A stretch of DNA of 64,000 bases, taken from the NCBI GenBank assembly GCA_012932295.1, contig JAAONU010000001.1:31899449-31963448 (forward strand). The letters are read 5' to 3'. Shown one piece after another: positions 26,601 through 36,760 of this stretch. The stretch comes from Cyclina sinensis. Lineage: Eukaryota > Mollusca > Bivalvia > Venerida > Veneridae. The translations under genes were made by a program, and so were the position numbers. Each line of letters begins with the position of its first letter. The stretch's first letter is position 1. Below the pieces are notes generated by a model. That model did no database searches. It was not told where the DNA came from and saw only the letters and a program-made list of their open reading frames with translations.

Positions 26601-26918
26601 CATATATGTTTTACAAACATCTCTTGTGAAAGGTATTAGATTGATCAAAGGCAACTAAAGTCTATCTTGTTTTAGTTTAATTGTGTTGTCTTTGTCATAA
26701 TTATAGGTAAGAACCATTCTGGTACCCAGTACATCTATACATCCAGTAATGGTGAGGTGACAATACAGGGGAACCAGGAACTGATCTATGGGCAACCAGC
26801 TGTACAGTATGAAGTGGAATGTGTCGGTGATGTAGGAGACGAGGAAGCCTTGTCAGCAATAAACTTACTGGCTCAGGCCAGTGCACAACAATATGAAAAT
26901 GTTATATCACAGATATGA
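5603..26918 (+). CDS. GIN1-like integrase zinc-binding modules (x3) fused to six C2H2 zinc fingers
   Basis: Probably a nuclear DNA-binding regulator built from a domesticated retroelement integrase. Exons (GT-AG, phases all joining): 5603-5879, 9163-9395, 9702-9856, 11163-11308, 11548-11665, 12051-12208, 12729-12967, 13402-13633, 14088-14239, 15205-15439, 16497-16660, 17534-17639, 19377-19565, 20386-20589, 21102-21200, 21788-22039, 22371-22491, 22930-23147, 24018-24301, 24656-24793, 25485-25635, 26707-26918. Total 4083 nt, 1360 aa. Residues 14-130 form an integrase-type H2C2 module (H88, H95, C125, C128) resembling vertebrate GIN1. Residues 171-260 are a decayed integrase core. A basic patch follows (KRK, GGKKKIR; 390-420). 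H2C2-like modules 2 and 3 lie at 443-560 and 571-690 with partly lost ligands. 704-965 is acidic linker. Fingers run from C972 to H1138 with TGQKPF and TGELPF linkers. The tail is acidic/Q-rich and activator-like. I do not recognise an orthologue of the whole architecture. Individual splice sites could be off, and exon 13 uses an unusual GAAG acceptor. Confidence 0.85.
5930..6045 (+). mobile_element. partial SINE (tail of the family also present at 50,040)
   Basis: GTGAGATTCGCTTTCGACTT, AATCCACACTACTGC and GGAAACAGTCATCTGGCAC match, with differences, the 3' part of the tRNA-like SINE at 50040-50232. Only the part after the B-box is visible here. It lies in intron 1 of the zinc-finger gene. 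Confidence 0.5.
6070..6515 (-). mobile_element. two direct copies of a 5S-rRNA-related SINE or pseudogene
   Basis: About 6080-6205 and 6365-6510 are diverged direct repeats. Each starts ACCTGGCCTATGAG and ends AGCAAGGCTGTT. The second contains CACCCATCCAAGTACTAACC and GTTGCTTAACTT, which are the reverse complement of the most conserved 3' half of animal 5S rRNA, including the internal promoter box C (GGTTAGTACTTGGATGGG). The two copies flank about 150 bp of GC-richer sequence (CCTCCCC..GGCACTAAGC..). The 5S match covers only part of the gene, so this is a 5S-derived retroposon (SINE3-like) or pseudogene, not a working 5S gene. It lies in intron 1. Confidence 0.55.
6770..6957 (-). mobile_element. 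tRNA-derived SINE, antisense, intron 1
   Basis: Read on the minus strand it has an A-box-like GGTCAAGGGGTAAGAGCGCC, a B-box GGTTCAAATC, then GGGATGAGAG and a 3' end reading GAGGGATTAATATAAGTTGC. The plus-strand copy at 20655-20865 has the same order and wording. Confidence 0.6.
10840..11130. repeat. decayed tandem repeat in intron 3
   Basis: CATCTCCTCCAAAACTGCAAGG (10914) and CATCTCTTCCAAAACTGCTAGG (11060) begin two related units of about 145 bp. Both continue with 'TTTTTAAGCAAACTTGACC / TTTTTCCACCAAATTTCACA'. The wording is that of a common bivalve interspersed repeat, from memory. Confidence 0.4.
14820..14856. repeat. perfect 17-bp inverted repeat with 3-bp spacer
   Basis: CAAGCTTAGATGATATT is followed by TAA and its exact reverse complement. 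It lies in the intron between exons 9 and 10 of the zinc-finger gene and could form a 17-bp hairpin in RNA or a cruciform in DNA. No terminal duplication or element structure is visible around it. Confidence 0.8.
15042..15156. repeat. two-copy tandem duplication of about 58 bp
   Basis: TAGATAGGTTTTAGACTATG..GTTGCCCAGGTG occurs twice in succession in intron 9, with a few substitutions. It lies about 50 bp before exon 10. Confidence 0.7.
15820..16050. repeat. decayed AGGTCAAGGTCACACTT-type repeat
   Basis: Several related phrases (CAAAGGTCAAGGTCACACTT at about 15835, CTCAAAGGTCAGGGTCACAG at about 15990, and 'TTGCTTGTGTTTGCTGTAACATGGCC / TGCTTGCCCATGTTGTAACTTGGCC') show a tandem repeat of about 160 bp. 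It is related in wording to the core of the MITE at 3676-4435. Confidence 0.45.
16065..16512 (+). repeat. 13-unit, ~35-bp tandem repeat carrying copies of the exon-11 splice acceptor
   Basis: The units read TTTCCTCATTTGTCAGGCAC then TGACTCTGATCCATC, with variants. I count thirteen, two subtypes alternating in the middle: GTCAGGCACTGACTCTGATC and GTGTGGCACTCACTTTGATC. The last unit, from about 16481, is the functional 3' end of intron 10: TTTTGTCAG is the acceptor and GCACTCACTCTGATCCA is the first coding sequence of exon 11 (G-T-H-S-D-P). About nine units keep an intact pyrimidine tract plus CAG/GC junction, so the intron ends in a run of near-identical potential acceptors. The unit length is not a multiple of three. 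Confidence 0.85.
20655..20865 (+). mobile_element. tRNA-derived SINE, sense, intron 14
   Basis: A-box region GATGAGTGGATAGAGCACAG, then B-box GGTTCGAATC at about 20715, then a tRNA-unrelated body and the end GGGATTATATAAGTTGCAAG..AACTGATGTAAAATAAA. It has the same structure as the antisense copies at 6770-6957 and (3' part) 27140-27245. Confidence 0.7.
26000..26620. repeat. decayed relative of the GGGGGAGACATA MITE
   Basis: A CTGTCTGTCTGTCC tract (about 26070), 'AAGGTCACAGGG', repeated 'CACATCAAGATGAC' / 'CACATGAAGATGAC' phrases and an end reading TAGGGGGCATATATG (about 26593) follow the order of the element at 3676-4435. It is heavily diverged and lies in intron 21. Confidence 0.4.
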
Positions 26919-28110
26919 GATGTGATCTAAATTCTTCGAAAGAAGAGAAGGAACAAGTTTGACAAATTGTGTGAATATACATGTATATTTGTCCGTTTCT
27001 ATAGGACCTCACTACAGAGGAAGGAGCTGTCAAGAATTGTAAATAGACAGTTTGCTAAGAAAAACAGTCAGATGAATCAGAAGTTTTAAGTTATCCATTC
27101 TGCTTTTGTGTTTCATATGATTGCAATCGTGTTTAGCGTAAACTTATTTGTTTTACATCAATTGGGAAGTTTTTGCAACTTACTGGTATATTAACCTCTC
27201 TCAATGACTGCTTCCTGGGTTCATATCAGTACTTGCAATTGAGTGTTCTGACATTGCTGTCTCAAAAGTATAGGCACATGTTGGCTTGTATATCATGTTA
27301 AGTTTCATTTGATCTGAGAAAGTGTGTTAAGAATATCTATTTATCTTTCTTGTCTGTATTTTCTGCCCTGAAGATACAAATATGTTAGGGCTGTATAATC
27401 AAACAGTTTAAAATCCATTAAGAAAGATCTACCAGTATATAATAGTAAATTAAATTTTTAGAAGATAAATTTTACCTTATTTTATCTTGTAACAGTCATT
27501 CACAGCATCTTAGAGAAATGTGCATGTTACCTTTCTATGTTGTATCGATTGCAGTTGATTAAATATTGAAAACAAGGATTTTGTTTGCCATCATATGAGT
27601 TAAACTTTTACAAGAATTAATCTGTATTAGCTCACCTGAATACAACAAGCTCAGTGTGACACCCCCCCCCCCCACACACACATCCCAATCCACTTACCAA
27701 CCTACCCCTCTATTTGGTTTTCTTTTTTTTCATCCATAGTAAAATCAATGAAACTGCAGGAATGGATGTTTTTCTAAAGCTCATAAATTTATTCAATTCA
27801 ATTTAATTATGAATCTTTTACAGATACTGTCAGAAACCAAAAGGCTTAAGCCTGTTTCATTTGCATATTTTCAACTCCAATAGCATACACCAGCATTCTT
27901 CCTGTCTGTGCTTCTATAACCTACATAATCAAAAACAGACTCGTAATAATCTATACTATAATCACCTTTAACATACTTTAAGATTATGATTGCTTCATTT
28001 GAGGTTTGTTTAAAAATATTTTCTGTTGATGAATTCACACACTAAATGCTCACATAAAAGCTGATGCTCAGTGCAAAAGGATGGTACCATAAATTATTCC
28101 AGCATGAAAC
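26919..28110 (+). other. 3' UTR and intergenic sequence after the zinc-finger gene
   Basis: The coding sequence stops at TGA 26916-26918. No canonical AATAAA stands out, though ATTAAA near 27560 could serve. The stretch holds an antisense 3' fragment of the tRNA SINE family (about 27140-27245: TTTACATCAATTGGG..GCAACTTACTGG..GCTTCCTGGGTTC), a truncated AGCTCACCTGA element end (27629-27640) and a C/CA run (27661-27685). Confidence 0.45.
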
Positions 28111-28114
28111 GATG

Positions 28115-28690
28115 TTTTAAGGGGTTATACTGGAACCAGCTTGTCCATCCGGCTGTCAGGTTTTGCTTCTCTGGGGCCTAACTCAAAAAAACTAGATCTC
28201 ATTGAGGAGAAGTGCAGTGCCCAAGAACCATAACTCTTGCATAATTTTGGAATTATTGCCCTTAGTAATTTTTCATACTTAATTTCTATCAAGGGCATAA
28301 CTATAAAGGTATTGGAGGTATCAACTTGAAACTTCATAGATAAATAGATCTCATTGAGGAAAAGTGCAGTGCCCAAGAATTATAGCTCTCTTTTGCATAA
28401 TTTTAGAGCTGTCTGGTTTTGTTTGTCCAGGGCATAACTTGAAAACTATTGGAAATATCAACTTGAAACTTCATTGATGGATAGATCTGATTGAGGAGAA
28501 GTGTAGTGTCAGAAAAAAACGTAACTCTTTTTTTGCATAATTTTTGAATTATTGCCCTTTGTTATTTTTCATTTTTCATACTTGTTTTTGTCTGGGGCAT
28601 AACCCAAAAGGTATAGGAGATATCAACTTGAAACTTCATAGTCAAATAGATCTCATTGAGATCTACTAGATCTCATTGAAATTTACACCT
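28115..28690. repeat. tandem repeat array, units of about 175-190 bp
   Basis: The phrases TAGATCTCATTGAGGA, GTGCAGTGCCCAAGAA, 'TTTTGCATAATTTT' and 'ATCAACTTGAAACTTCAT' recur three to four times (near 28190, 28345, 28480 and 28655). The order is constant, so this is a diverged tandem repeat and not a gene. A 61-base duplicated core (AACTTCATAG..TCTCATTGAG) is seen near 28330 and 28630. Confidence 0.6.
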
Positions 28691-28839
28691 AATCTTGACC
28701 TAAACAGTCAAGGTCAAATAACAGCATGTCGAATGATAAACAATGTTCAGATGATTCATATGCCTGACTAATTATTATGGTTATAGTTTAGATATAAATG
28801 AAATTAAAAAGGTTTAAAAATTTGACCTACTGACTTACC

Positions 28840-29640
28840 CCCGGGGCTGGGCCTATTTGAACCCGGGGGCCATGCTTTGAACAAACTTGGTATAGGTCCA
28901 CTAGTGAATGCTTCATGCAAAAGATCAAAATTCTAGGCAATGTGGTTCTGGAGAAGGAGATTTTTAAGTTTTCACTCTAATGCCTCTGTATAGAACTGTG
29001 CCTCTGGGGGGTGTCATGATTTGAACAAACTTGGTACAGGGTCCACTAGGTCATGCTTCATTCAAAATATCAAAGGTGTAGGCCTTGCAGTTCTGAAGAG
29101 GATATAAATCTGTATTTAAAAATGTGTCCCTGGTAATAGGGCCAATTTGACTATAGGGGCCATGATTCCAACAAACTTGGTAAAATATCATGCAAAATAT
29201 TAAAGCTCTATGCCTTGCAGTTTTGAAGAAGATCTTTTAAGTTTTCCCTGTATATCTCTATATAAAACTATGTGCCCCGGAGCCAGATCAATTTAACCCC
29301 AGGTGCCATGATTTGAACACACTTGTTAGAGATCCACTTGGTAATGCCTCGTGCAAAATATTCAAGCCTTAGGCCTTGTGGTTCTGGAGAAGATTGTTTC
29401 CCTCATATTTCTTTAGGGTGGCATGGCAACCAGATTTCTACACGGAATCAAATTCTTTGAACAACATTAGAAGTCATTCGCCCAAGGAACAATCCTGCCA
29501 AGTTTGGTTAAAATCGAACTTAAGGTTTTGAGAAGATTTTTGAAGTTCACATTATAATTTACATTACACGCGCACGCACGAACGAACACACACGCGCACG
29601 CGCGCGCAAAAGTTAATCGCTAGATGCCAACGCATCGCAG
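28840..29640. repeat. second tandem repeat array, ~145-bp units, ending in a CA/CG tract
   Basis: Four units share 'GCCATGATTTGAACAAACTTGGTA', 'GGTCCACTAG', 'TGCTTCATGCAAAA' and 'CTTGCAGTTCTGAAGA' (about 28860, 29010, 29160 and 29305). The array ends in 'TTTTGAAGTTCACATTA', then a GCGCACGCACGAACG/CACACG tract (29570-29608) and AATCGCTAGATGCCAACGCA. The wording matches a bivalve interspersed repeat family I recall. No coding potential. Confidence 0.6.
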
Positions 29641-31510
29641 ATTGCTGCGGTAACATAAAAAACAACTTCATACATTCGTTATACGTCTCGCCTTTTGTGC
29701 CATGGCATGCTATATCAGACACAAACCATCTTACAAACTACTAAGGCATCGTTGAATTGCGCCGTATTTGTACATTTTTGTTCTTAGAACTACACTCCTG
29801 TCTTTTAGACTAAGTGTGCTTTGAGCTGCTTTACTTTATTGTACATGTACTGACATAAATCCTTAGCTCGAATTTTTGTTACGGTTGACGCATCTTGTAA
29901 CCCAAACGCTTTTGTGAACATTATATTCTATCATTTTGCAATATTACATGTGTTCCGTGCTATCATTCTATACTTGAGAGACTTATTCTAAACTAATTAC
30001 AAATTTTTCTATAGTGAATTTCTTCCTAGCTCGATATGACCATTGGGGTGTGCTCACATGAGACATACAAGTATTCCTACTTTCTAGTATCAAATGTTTC
30101 TAGTCAACACATTTACTCTTGTTTTTCCACAAATTTGTCCTGCACTCTCTTGCCGTTTGGGTTGGACTGATTTTGGACTTTTGGCTTGTACATTCTCAGC
30201 TCACCATTCCCAAGGATGTCTTCCTTTGTCGTGAAATAAACAGAACTGCACTGGCGAGGGAGAGAGCAAATATCAAACTTATTATAGAGCTACATAAACT
30301 GATTGAGTCACTGATGAAAAAGAAATGAAGAAAAATATGAGGAATAAAAGAAAAAGAAAAAAGTAGTAGTTAGAAAAAAAATCAATAGAGAAAAGGTGCT
30401 GCTGACCTTGACAATGACAGTGCGATGGAGTACATTCCTACGGAATCCCGTTAGTGCCATTTTAAATGTCATACTTGGAGGTCGACACATGACATTTGAA
30501 GCGACACACGATACGACATATGACAATAAGCCGTGACTCTTGATACGATTTTGTTATGTAACCTAAGTCGACCAGCTTTTTAAAAAAGATATTTCTTGTA
30601 TATAACAGATAACATTTTCCCGAAGATGACCGATGATAAAAAAAATCTACCTTTTTACTGCTTTTTCTGCAGATTCGTTCATAATGAACCTGAAATACTA
30701 GTATATGTCTCCAAACAGAAGCAGGATGGAAGAACTTGACATTTGAATGATACCTTTATGTTCAATTCAAATGTCGAAACCATGTCAGTATGATCGAAAA
30801 TTAAAAGTACGAATGCAAACGTTATTATGACGTCAGAACGTTGTAATAGCGTCCCACTATAGCAACCAAAAGCATTTGCGTTGAGTAGAGCCTAAAGTTT
30901 CAAGGACAACAAACAATTATTTTATCTATGTTTATAGAGGAAAATTTCCAAAGACAATTTATGTAAGTTTTCAGGTATTCAATTTTTAAATTCATATCTA
31001 GCTTCAATTTTCTTATGAAGAATGAATGTGTGATGAAATGTAGAATATCTTATATTATACAGTATGAAATTGCAGAAGCTTTTTTATGCCAGATGTCCAG
31101 TGTTACATGTTTAAGTTGCTCGGACACAACTATCAATTACAAAATGCACGTGGTTTTAATGTAATGTTGTTGTAATATGTATCTTATGTACCTATGTAGC
31201 AAACGTAGGTGTTAACAATCACCATCTAAAATTGTTAAACTAGAATTTATAACAGAGAAAATCTTGTACATAATAATATAAATATTTTTTTAAGGAACAC
31301 GTTTGGGAAAAAAACATAAGACAAATATTTTTGTCTGGAACATGGCTGTCAATCATATTGTTTTCAATGTTCTGAATGAAACTTGTGTCGTATCTTTTTT
31401 TTTACTATGTTAAGGTAGAAAACGCAGGTTAAGAGTTACCATCTGACAGTGGATTTATCTAATACTTTATTACAAAACGACTACGCATATGAAGCTTCAT
31501 TTACTTTGTA
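29641..31510. other. gene-free stretch, probable 5' region of the 31.5-kb gene
   Basis: I see no supportable exon. An acceptor-like TTACTTTGTAG ends at 31511, just before the start codon of the next gene, so that gene probably has an untranslated first exon somewhere in this stretch. I could not place it. Confidence 0.3.
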
Positions 31511-31524
31511 GGTAAATCTTGAGC

Positions 31525-32559
31525 ATGGATTTCTCTAGTGGCAAAGAATTAGGAAAGAAAATCAAACGCAGAAAAAGATCTGAGAAACAGATTGAAAGAA
31601 CACGAAAGTACAGAGAACGTTTCAGCTGTTCGCAATATGAACATAACAGTGAACATACCATTTCAACATACACAGATGGTTATAGTACCACACCTATCCA
31701 TGTTCCCGCACAGAACCAGTCTAGACAACCAATACATCATCCACCATTTCAATTCGCAGGCTTTTATATTCCTGGAGCAACAGAGAGGCACCAGCCTACG
31801 TATTTATTATGCCCAGAGATAACTTACCTTGATAACTCTTTGCCTCCTGGGAATATCTGCACTATACATTTGCACTCTTCTGAAGTAAAAGAAAATTTAA
31901 AAAATGTAGACTGTCCTACAGTGAGATATGACAGTGAACCAAAAAATACAAGCGTGCAGGAAATAATAGAACCCGATGACCAGACAGAGTTTCATGTCAA
32001 GAGCGTCAATTCGGACGAATTCACCTCTAATAATGACGACGAAATATCTTCCGAAAAAAATAAACCAAACGACAATGATGACGTATCTGCTGACAGTGAT
32101 ACAGACAGTTACATAAAAGAGTTAGAAGATGAAAACAGTGTATTTGCAATATTATCAATATTTGCAAACAGCTGTCTCCATGTGGAAACGGTAAGTGCCA
32201 TGAAACTCATCTTTTTAATGTAATGATTTATTTAGTTACAAAGGAAATATATGTATGCAAGTCCGTTTAAACTGAAAGGTAGAATCAATTCTGTACATAA
32301 CATCTGTTGCATTTATGGCCACGTACTATTAGGTAGATAATAATAGAACTTCTCATATATCCAGGTTCTTATAACTGTGATGCTTATTAAAATATTTAGA
32401 TTTTTTTAATATTTGTACTTCATCTGAAAGATACAACTTTTATTTTTTCCAATAATATTCTTTCTCTTGCAGAATGCGAAATCCGACAGCAGATGCACGA
32501 AAGATAAAGATAATTATTATGAATACTTTTCGCTATCAAACTTGTTAAAATTTAAATAA
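31525..32559 (+). CDS. two-exon gene of unknown function; basic N terminus, acidic disordered C terminus
   Basis: Exon 31525-32190 (GAAACG/GTAAGT donor) joins 32473-32559 (CTCTTGCAG acceptor) in phase 0 to give 250 residues ending LSNLLKFK. The start chosen is the first ATG (31525), preceded by an acceptor at 31511 that implies a 5' UTR exon. Residues 10-35 are strongly basic with regular charge (KKIKRRKRSEKQIERTRKYR), suggesting a nuclear-localisation or DNA/RNA-binding helix. 36-110 is rich in H, Q, P, T and S. 140-200 is acidic (SNNDDEISSEKNKPNDNDDV). A short helix IKELEDENSVFAILSIFANS follows. There is no recognisable catalytic domain and I do not recognise the family. An AATAAATAAG run overlaps the stop and may supply the poly(A) signal. 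It is single copy in the window. Confidence 0.55.
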
Positions 32560-32694
32560 ATAAGTAAATACATCTATTTATTCCTTCATTCATTCTTCTT
32601 TTTCTACTTTTCCCTTTTCTTTTTGTATAATAACTTCATGTATTATTATAACCGTTTGAAGGCAATACAAGTACTAAACTACTTTCCTTCATTT

Positions 32695-33490
32695 TCTCAA
32701 GCAAGATAAGGCTACCGTGTATGGTTCGGCAATACTAGTAAATAATACTGTTCACGTACAATCTTGTTTGAGGATACAGTGTGTGGTTCGGCAAAGAATA
32801 AGACTGTTTACAGGCTTGTTCAAGGATACTGTGTATGGTTCGGCAATATGTAAGGCTGTTTACAGGCTTGATCAAGGATACTGTGTGTAGTTCGGCAGTA
32901 TGTAAGGCTGTTTACAGGCATGTTCAAGGATACCATGTGTGGTTCGGCAGTATGTAAGACTGTTCACAGGCTTGTTCAGGGATACTGTGTGTGGTTCGGC
33001 AATATGTAAGGCTGTTTATAGGCTTGTTCAAGGATACCGTGTGGCGTTTGGCAATATGTAAGGTTGTTTACAGGCTTGTTCAAGGATACTGTGTGTGGTT
33101 CAGCAAAGTGTAAGACTGTTCACAGGCTTGTTCAGGGATACTGTGTGTGGTTTGGCAAAGTGTAAGACTGTTCACAGGCTTGTTCAAGGATACTGTGTGT
33201 AGTTCGGCAGTATGTAAGGCTGTTTACAGGCTTGATCAAGGATACTGTGTGTGGTTCAGCAATAGATAAGGCTGTTCACAGGCTTGTTTAAGGATACTGT
33301 GTGTAGTTCGGCAGTATGTAAGACTGTTTACAGGCTTGTTCAAGAATACTGTGTGTTGTTCAGCAATAGATAAGGCTGTTCACAGGCTTGTTCAAGGATA
33401 CAGTGTGTGGTTCGCCAAAGGGTAAGACTGTTTACAGGCTTGTTCACGGATATTGTGTATGGTTAGGCTATATGTAAAGCTGTTCACATT
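32695..33490. repeat. 52-bp minisatellite, about 15 copies
   Basis: The unit begins ACAGGCTTGTTCAAGGATAC and continues TGTGTGTGGTTCGGCAATAT then GTAAGGCTGTTT. Copies differ by a few substitutions (GTTCGGCAAAG, GATCAAGG, GACTGTTCACAGG). The array starts imperfectly near 32700 and decays past 33470. It is downstream of the 31.5-kb gene. There is no CRISPR-like structure, because the whole unit repeats head to tail with no unique spacers. Confidence 0.85.
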
Positions 33491-34690
33491 GGAAGTAATA
33501 ATATTTAAATTTGTACTCAGCAAAATAAGGCTTAAAAATTTCTTTAGCGACGTTTCAGAAAGTTTTGATTTCCCTTGGAAGACTTGTTTAATAATTGCTT
33601 TCTTTTGTCTCTCCGTGTCATATATTTGATTACAGAAAAAACACAAATTGAACCTATTAGGACCTCTCTAAAGAACATAAAGTTTTTTAGACTTCAGCAT
33701 AACATCGTTATAAATAATGATCACAAATATGTACAAAAACATAGAAAATGCAAACTAAAATAATTCATAAGACTGCTCATCGTAGAATAAATGTTTTTTT
33801 GTTTTTTTTTTTTTTTTTGGTTTTCTGGCTACACATGTTTAGTTTTACACTCGTTTTGCTCTCGTTCTATCTGTAAGTTTGTACGGCAGTTCAGTTTGGT
33901 TCATGTTTTTCATCACGATATTATTCATGTTATTTCCTAGATGTCCAGTTACTGATCTATTCTCATGTTATTTCATATATAGATGTCCGGTTACTCGACT
34001 CAAGCTAGTATCATTTAAATAGTTCAAACCTCCCACCACACCCCCTTTACATCTCTTTGTTTTCAAGAAACTCTGTACTGTACGTCATTATATATGCATG
34101 GTATGCGTTACAGACCCAGTAGCCTTAAAGGATTTAAAATGAAATAAACTAGTCAAAACTTGTATTAAAGGTTAATTTTGTCATTTCTACGTTAAAAACT
34201 TTTTAAACAATGTGGATGTATAGTCTATTTCAGAATGTATTTGTGCTTACTAGGGCGCGTGTAACAATACCTTTGACAAATTTTGAGCACAAATTTCAAA
34301 AAAGTTAATCTCATCTTCAATACCTAGACTATAAGAGTTAATTACCTATTTTGCAAGTACATGTATGTTATTATATTTCGATTTGTACATAAAGTCTAGG
34401 CAACCCGAACGTAAAAAGTCCAGTTTTTTTGTCTATACAATAAAGGAAGAGCCTGAGTAGATTGCTTGCAGTTCGCATATGTACGAACCTTTTCAACGGT
34501 TTGTAAAATCTGGAATAAAGATTTCAAAATTATAAATTCAGGAAAGAGTCTAGACATCCAGAGGTTTGTAACAAGTGTCGCACATTAAATGTTCAGTTTT
34601 TCGCTTTGTTGGTGACTTTATAACTGCTGTATTTCTAAAGACTATCTTAAATGTTTTGACTTAGCATTTAGCAAATCTTATTCACTAATT
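33491..34690. other. gene-free stretch
   Basis: AT-rich with a poly-T run at 33800-33820 and no supportable coding exon on either strand. Confidence 0.3.
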
Positions 34691-34694
34691 ACTG

Positions 34695-34970
34695 GAAAGG
34701 GTCCAGTGGAAACGCGCTGGACTTAAAGTCCACTGGTCGCGAGTTTGGTCCTCCATGAACATTACTCATTGTGTTTCGGGTGAGACCTGAAATCGGGGTT
34801 CTTTGTATCAGTGCTATACAGTGAGCAAGACAAGGAACCAGGGGTGTTTCTGCAGCTGGATGCTTTCTGTATCTTGCACCCCCACACTCTAAAATAACTA
34901 AATCTCTGCAAGGGGGTGGGGGCGTGAGGCGTCGCTTCTATATGGACAACCGGCACTGGCGATAAATACT
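34695..34970 (+). mobile_element. tRNA-Leu-like SINE
   Basis: It begins AGTGGAAACGCGCTGGACTT. The segment GGACTTAAAGTCC forms an anticodon-stem-like hairpin with TAA in the loop, followed by TCGCGAGTTTGGTCCTCC, a degraded B-box. The body continues GGTGAGACCTGAAATCGGGG..CAGTGCTATACAGTGAGCAA and ends GGACAACCGGCACTGGCGAT. A second, antisense copy lies at 46385-46615. The T-arm has lost the TTCGA core, so this is not a functional tRNA gene. Confidence 0.6.
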
Positions 34971-35149
34971 AACACATTATTACTGGAAATTGGTCTAGGT
35001 TTCAAGTTTAGAAAGACCTTGTTAACATTTAAATGTCATTTACAAAATTTTACAATCCTTTTATGTCACCACTTGACAAAAGATTCACCCAGATCCAGCA
35101 ATTATTATAAAAATAACGAGCTCGTGCAAAAGGCAAACAGACAATTATT

Positions 35150-35765
35150 ACACACTATTACACAAGCATTTACAATCAATTATTACACAAGCATTTACAA
35201 TCAATTATTACACATTATTACACAAGCATTTACAATCAATAATTACACATTATTACACAAGCATTTACAATCAATTATTGCACAAGCATTTACAATCAAT
35301 TATTACACATTATTACACAAGCATTTACAATCAATTATTACACATTATTACACAAGCATTTACAATCAATCATTACAATTTATTACACAAGCATTTGCAA
35401 TCAATTATTTCACAAGCATTTACAATCAATTATTACACATTATTACACGAGCATTTACAATCAATTATTACACATTATTACACAAGCATTTACAATCAAT
35501 TATTACACATTATTACACAAGCATTTACAATCAATTATTACACAAGCATTTACAATCAATTATTACACATGCATTTTCAATCAATTATTATACATTATTA
35601 CACAAGCTTTTACAATCAATTATTACACATTATTACACAAGCATTTGAAATCAATTATTACACATTATTACACAAGCATTAACAATCAATTATTACACAT
35701 TATTACACCAGCATTTATAACCAATTATTACACATTATTACATAAGCATTTACATCAATTATTGC
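35150..35765. repeat. compound minisatellite: 25-bp unit with optional 10-bp extension
   Basis: The unit is CACAAGCATTTACAATCAAT plus TATTA, alone (25 bp) or followed by CACATTATTA (35 bp). About 20 copies alternate between the two forms, with point variants toward the right end. The array is stop-free in two plus-strand frames, which yields long repetitive open frames (35019-35648 and 35278-35682). These shift frame between unit types and are not genes. Confidence 0.9.
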
Positions 35766-35984
35766 ACAATCTGGTCTTTGTTATTTACTATTGTTTACAT
35801 TAGTCAGGACCGCTTTCTTTACTTAACATAAAGCTAAGTTTGATGAACGGTCACTTTGACGACCAACCTCCTCTAAAGACAACTGGTATTTATTTTTTGT
35901 GAATCTTCATCGTCAGTATCAGTTGTCCCATGAAAAATAAAAGACGTATAAACATTCGAACCCTGATACTTCTGGTTCTTCTGA

Positions 35985-36760
35985 GTATATATATAGAGGA
36001 TATTTGTTTGTTTTTGTGGAAGATGAGAATTTATTTCATCGAGTGAACACCATATGTGATATTTTCACGAGTGGCGCAGCTATTTCCCATATTCCACTAA
36101 AAAACAAACAAATTTTCTTTTTATTTTATGCCAACACGTCAAAAATGGGTATTTTATGACATTTTTACTCAGGGCCTTCAATAAATTCCCCATGGTGAGC
36201 CCCAAATCAGTTAATGCGTACTTTGGTCCAACCGTTACTCCGCACACAAAAAAAGTGCAGACAATCTCCAATACATATGATAACTTTACTTCTGCTGAAA
36301 TAAACTGAATACACTTTAATCAAATAACATTTATTTTTCTCTACACAGTTTATCAATATTTATTGAATTTTAGCCATACATACTTTAATTATAAAAGCGG
36401 ATTAATACCGAGTAATATTCAATCAATTGAATTGAAAGTCGGCCATATTGGATATTGTCCATGTGAGTTATGTAAACAAATCAGACATTTTAAATAATTT
36501 ATGGCGAATTTCATCATTTTTCACAACTAGTTAGGCTCAGGAATTCAATATTATAACTGGATTTAACAAGGTAAATAAATTTCACTCGCTGTCACTGTCT
36601 GAAATACAGCGGATTCTCTTGTATTTACGTGATAAAAAAGTAGTTCCGGCACAAACAGTGAATTATCAAAAAGGTAATTTCACTGATTCAAAACGGTGGA
36701 TTATCACTTTTATCTCACTGATATTTCCCTATATTTCATTGGTAGGCATAAAATAAATTC
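35985..36760 (+). mobile_element. interspersed repeat copy A (inverted partner at 57.8-58.6 kb)
   Basis: The sequence from GAGGATATTTGTTTGTTTTT to TTTCATTGGTAGGCATAAAA is the reverse complement, nearly base for base by eye, of 57757-58560. The left end begins a hairpin (GTGGAAGATGAGAATTTATT..CACGAGTGGCGC) whose second arm is mostly deleted here. There is no open frame of note. The high similarity suggests recent insertion or gene conversion. Confidence 0.75.

Noticed and set aside
32695..33490. Possible CRISPR-like array
   Set aside because: The whole 52-bp unit repeats head to tail without unique spacers, and the DNA is clearly eukaryotic.
35019..35682. 209- and 134-residue open frames rich in TINYYT/QSIITHYY repeats
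   Set aside because: They are pure translations of the 25/35-bp minisatellite, which changes frame between unit types.
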